From Thiotrichales bacterium (GTDB taxonomy: Bacteria; Pseudomonadota; Gammaproteobacteria; Beggiatoales; Beggiatoaceae): a stretch of 32,110 nt of DNA. A program made the position numbers and the translations under genes. The stretch spans positions 1-32,110 of the forward strand of contig JADGEH010000055.1 in the NCBI GenBank assembly GCA_016744475.1. Direction: 5' to 3'. The notes beneath the pieces are model-generated. The model worked only from the letters and a program-made list of their open reading frames with translations, searched no databases and was not told the DNA's origin. Of this stretch, positions 30,095 to 32,110 are shown piece after piece; position 1 is the first letter of the stretch; each line of letters starts with the position of its first letter.

Positions 30095-32110
30095 TTATTC
30101 CTGCGCTGTCTCAAGCATATCCCTCAACTCCCCCAAACGCTGTTGCGATTGGGCATAAGTCACCAAATCCATCGCCTGTTGTGCCAGTGCCACTTCCCCG
30201 CGTTTATATTTATCCGGCATCCCAAAGTGAAACCAAATCTCCTTAAATTCCGCCTCTAACAATTCCGTCAAACGCTCATACACCTGGTTTTTTTCCGATG
30301 CCGAGGGTAATTTGCCGCGCATCCGCGTTTCCCCCACATCATCCAGCAACCCGCGCACATCCACATCCTCAAAGCTTTCATGGCATTCAATCGTAGCCTT
30401 GCCGCGATCCCGGTAACGTTTTAAGACCTCATAAGGATAAAAATAAGGCGTTTGACTTGCCGCGCATGCCTTGCAATGACAGGGAATCAACCGCTTGTAT
30501 TCCAAACCGTGCAGATTGTGGTGAATCTTCTCCAATTCATAATCCAGCTTAACCAACAAATCCCGCTGATGCGCACCACTTAATCGAATCCGAATTTCCC
30601 GCCGCTCCAGGTCTTCACGCACTTCAGCACGGGTGTCATCATCACTGAGCACCACGCCGTTTTGCCAGACCCGCTCGCCCTGATCTTCAATCAAAGGATG
30701 CACGGCGACGATAAAACGGGTGAGTATGCCCTTGGGCATGAAACGCGGATAGCTGTAGCGCAGTTGCAAATACGGCGCGGTGAGCGGTGGGTATTCCGGC
30801 TTTTGTTTGCTCAACAACTGCGGCGCAATATAAAAACCGGATTCGGGCAATTCATAACACAGTTTGAATTCCATCATCAGGCGCAGCAATTCAGTACGCA
30901 TGTCTTCATATTGGCTTTCATGCCAGATGGCTTTTAAATCAGCCGTGTTAAAGCGCCCACAATGCACGTACTCGCTGTCCAGCACCTTATACACCGCATC
31001 CGTGCCCCAGATGGGGTTCAGAATCACCACTTTTTTCAGCAACTCATCGTCCTGAAAATGCAGGCACACGCCCAGATCGTGCAAATAATCGCTCAGTTGC
31101 AGCGCATCCGTGCGGTTTTTGAAACCGTGTTGCTGGCAGATGTCCAAGTAATCACGCAGCGAAATATAATGCCGAGTATCGGCTTCCAAAGCTCTGCGCA
31201 CTTTCAGCCAGGTTTTGGGTAATGCCTGCCCGACATGGGGTAATTGCTGAATGCGATAACGGATAAAATCCAGAATGGCGGCCAGCCCTTCGTTATTGCG
31301 TAAATCACAGTCAAAGCTGTGGTTGTGTAAATTATCGAAACGCTCGCGCAGCGAGGCTTCATCAAACTCCACCGTGCGCCCCAGCTTGCGGTTTTTGACA
31401 ATAAACACTGGGCTGTTATCGCTGAACAACTCCTCCCGATTCAGCCAGCCGTAAAAATCATGGTCTTCCTTACGACTTTCCGCTACCAGCGCGTACAAGG
31501 AGCGTTTGGTGAGAAAAAACTGGTGCGTGGCGTGGTAAATCTGCTGACCGCCAAAATCCCAGATATTCACCCGAAATTTTTTATTGTCCGCGCCTGTTTG
31601 CAGGGTGGCGGGTAAATCAAATTCCCAGCGCGTAATATCAATGCCCCGCGTGGATTCTTCCTTGTCAGGCAAGTCGGCTTTGTCATTGATAATGCGCCGT
31701 GCCAGACTGGTTTTACCCGCACCACCTTCGCCCACAATCAGCAGCTTGGCTTCGTAGAGATAATCCAGTTCCGCTTCTGCCGCTTGGCGGAACCAGGCGC
31801 GGAGTTTGGTGATGTCGGCATCACCATTATCAAGATCAAGACTTTCCAGTGGTGGTTTTTCTATTGGATTGTCTTCTAAGTCCAGTGTCCGTAAATCGTG
31901 TAATTGCACAATTTCAGGTGCTATTTCTGTGATCTGATTGCTGATCAGCGTAAGTTGAGTGAGGTTTTGCAGTTGCCCGATGTCAGGCGGCAGCGTGCTG
32001 AATTGATTACTGCTCAGGTCAAGCTGAGACAGGTTTTGCAGTCGCCCGATGTCAGGCGGCAGCGTGCTGAATTGATTACCGCTCAGGTTAAGCTGAGACA
32101 GGTTTTGCAG
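30095..32110 (-). CDS. Roco protein (LRR-Roc-COR) with C-terminal EAD-like domain, N-terminus outside window
   Basis: The frame is open to the window end, giving 671 visible residues. Leucine-rich repeats (LSQLDLSSNQFSTLPPDIG type, 23 residues) run first. Then comes a Roc GTPase: P-loop LLIVGEGGAGKTSL, IWDFGGQQIYHATHQFFL with the DxxGQ switch, VFIVKNRKLG at the usual NKxD place. The COR dimerisation region follows (VVILNPIWGTDAVYKVLDS...). The last ~65 residues (VYERLTELLEAEFKEIWFHF, then DLVTYAQSQQRLGELRDML) have the length and spacing of effector-associated domains (EAD), small homotypic adaptors in conflict systems. It may be an NTP-gated switch that recruits an EAD-bearing effector encoded elsewhere. 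The EAD call is pattern-based. Confidence 0.9.
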   Translation of the reverse strand: MQNLSQLNLSGNQFSTLPPDIGRLQNLSQLDLSSNQFSTLPPDIGQLQNLTQLTLISNQITEIAPEIVQLHDLRTLDLEDNPIEKPPLESLDLDNGDADITKLRAWFRQAAEAELDYLYEAKLLIVGEGGAGKTSLARRIINDKADLPDKEESTRGIDITRWEFDLPATLQTGADNKKFRVNIWDFGGQQIYHATHQFFLTKRSLYALVAESRKEDHDFYGWLNREELFSDNSPVFIVKNRKLGRTVEFDEASLRERFDNLHNHSFDCDLRNNEGLAAILDFIRYRIQQLPHVGQALPKTWLKVRRALEADTRHYISLRDYLDICQQHGFKNRTDALQLSDYLHDLGVCLHFQDDELLKKVVILNPIWGTDAVYKVLDSEYVHCGRFNTADLKAIWHESQYEDMRTELLRLMMEFKLCYELPESGFYIAPQLLSKQKPEYPPLTAPYLQLRYSYPRFMPKGILTRFIVAVHPLIEDQGERVWQNGVVLSDDDTRAEVREDLERREIRIRLSGAHQRDLLVKLDYELEKIHHNLHGLEYKRLIPCHCKACAASQTPYFYPYEVLKRYRDRGKATIECHESFEDVDVRGLLDDVGETRMRGKLPSASEKNQVYERLTELLEAEFKEIWFHFGMPDKYKRGEVALAQQAMDLVTYAQSQQRLGELRDMLETAQE
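31962..32110. repeat. 69-bp tandem repeats encoding leucine-rich repeats
   Basis: Units at 31962-32030 and 32031-32099, and the start of a third at 32100, have a period of exactly 69 bp (23 codons). The first two differ at three positions. Such near identity at DNA level points to recent unit duplication. Confidence 0.85.

Noticed and set aside
29942-30259. 105-residue plus-strand frame
   Set aside because: It runs from repeat-like sequence into the antisense of the Roco gene and has no ribosome site or motif.

Overview
The window looks like an accessory-rich stretch of a moderately AT-rich gammaproteobacterial chromosome. The housekeeping proteins (E. coli-type SpeD, HisC, CheRDB, the FtsK-type membrane domain, bacterioferritins) read as gammaproteobacterial. 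The mix of phasin, IS630 remnants, many short inverted-repeat elements, a NACHT/FGE protein and an LRR-Roc-COR protein recalls large-genome sulfur oxidisers of the Thiotrichales (Beggiatoa/Thiothrix-like). That placement is an inference from gene content, not a database result.

Layout. 1-1000: 3' end of an IS630-type transposase, then a DUF2325 gene reduced to a pseudogene by two stop codons and a 160-bp element sitting in a TA site. 1068-3350: an iron block with a small Cys-containing ORF, feoA (no feoB), bfd, and two adjacent bacterioferritin genes that divide heme and ferroxidase residues between them. 3478-5268: a phasin gene and a divergent, unrecognised 388-aa gene, with TGCrCTGCA palindromes between them. 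5270-5810: nested debris (a hairpin element, a second and broken IS630 copy, a terminal-repeat stub). 5839-7299: arsC-acr3 arsenic detoxification on the minus strand. 7561-9174: an exported PhoX/DUF839-like protein. 9291-9427: tRNA-Met(CAU) with a clear promoter. 9557-10592: speD and a small membrane protein. 10777-13958: cheR-cheD-cheB and an NrtR-like NUDIX regulator. 13975-17021 (minus): hisC, then a PmtA-like methyltransferase and a TraB/GumN protein with overlapping ends. 17487-20896: a probable outer-membrane beta-barrel gene and an FtsK-like gene whose ATPase motifs are all lost. 21080-22837: an OPT-family transporter. 23048-25282 (minus): a NACHT / pentapeptide / FGE-like STAND protein. 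25501-29302: a small Cys/His/Met-rich exported protein and cusA, without cusB or cusC. 29340-29890: a dense cluster of palindromic repeats. 30095-32110 (minus, cut by the window end): an LRR-Roc-COR (Roco) protein whose C-terminus resembles an effector-associated domain.

Two themes stand out. First, one superfamily of TA-flanked, about 160-bp inverted-repeat elements recurs at least six times with a conserved asymmetric core and interchangeable ends. These copies broke DUF2325, provide the stop codon of the TraB/GumN gene, sit over the start of cheR and lie directly before the FtsK-like gene. Second, the right half carries two STAND/GTPase signalling proteins (NACHT-FGE and Roco-EAD) of the type seen in prokaryotic conflict or self/non-self systems. 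The degenerate FtsK paralogue and the complementary bacterioferritin pair are the most testable biological points elsewhere.
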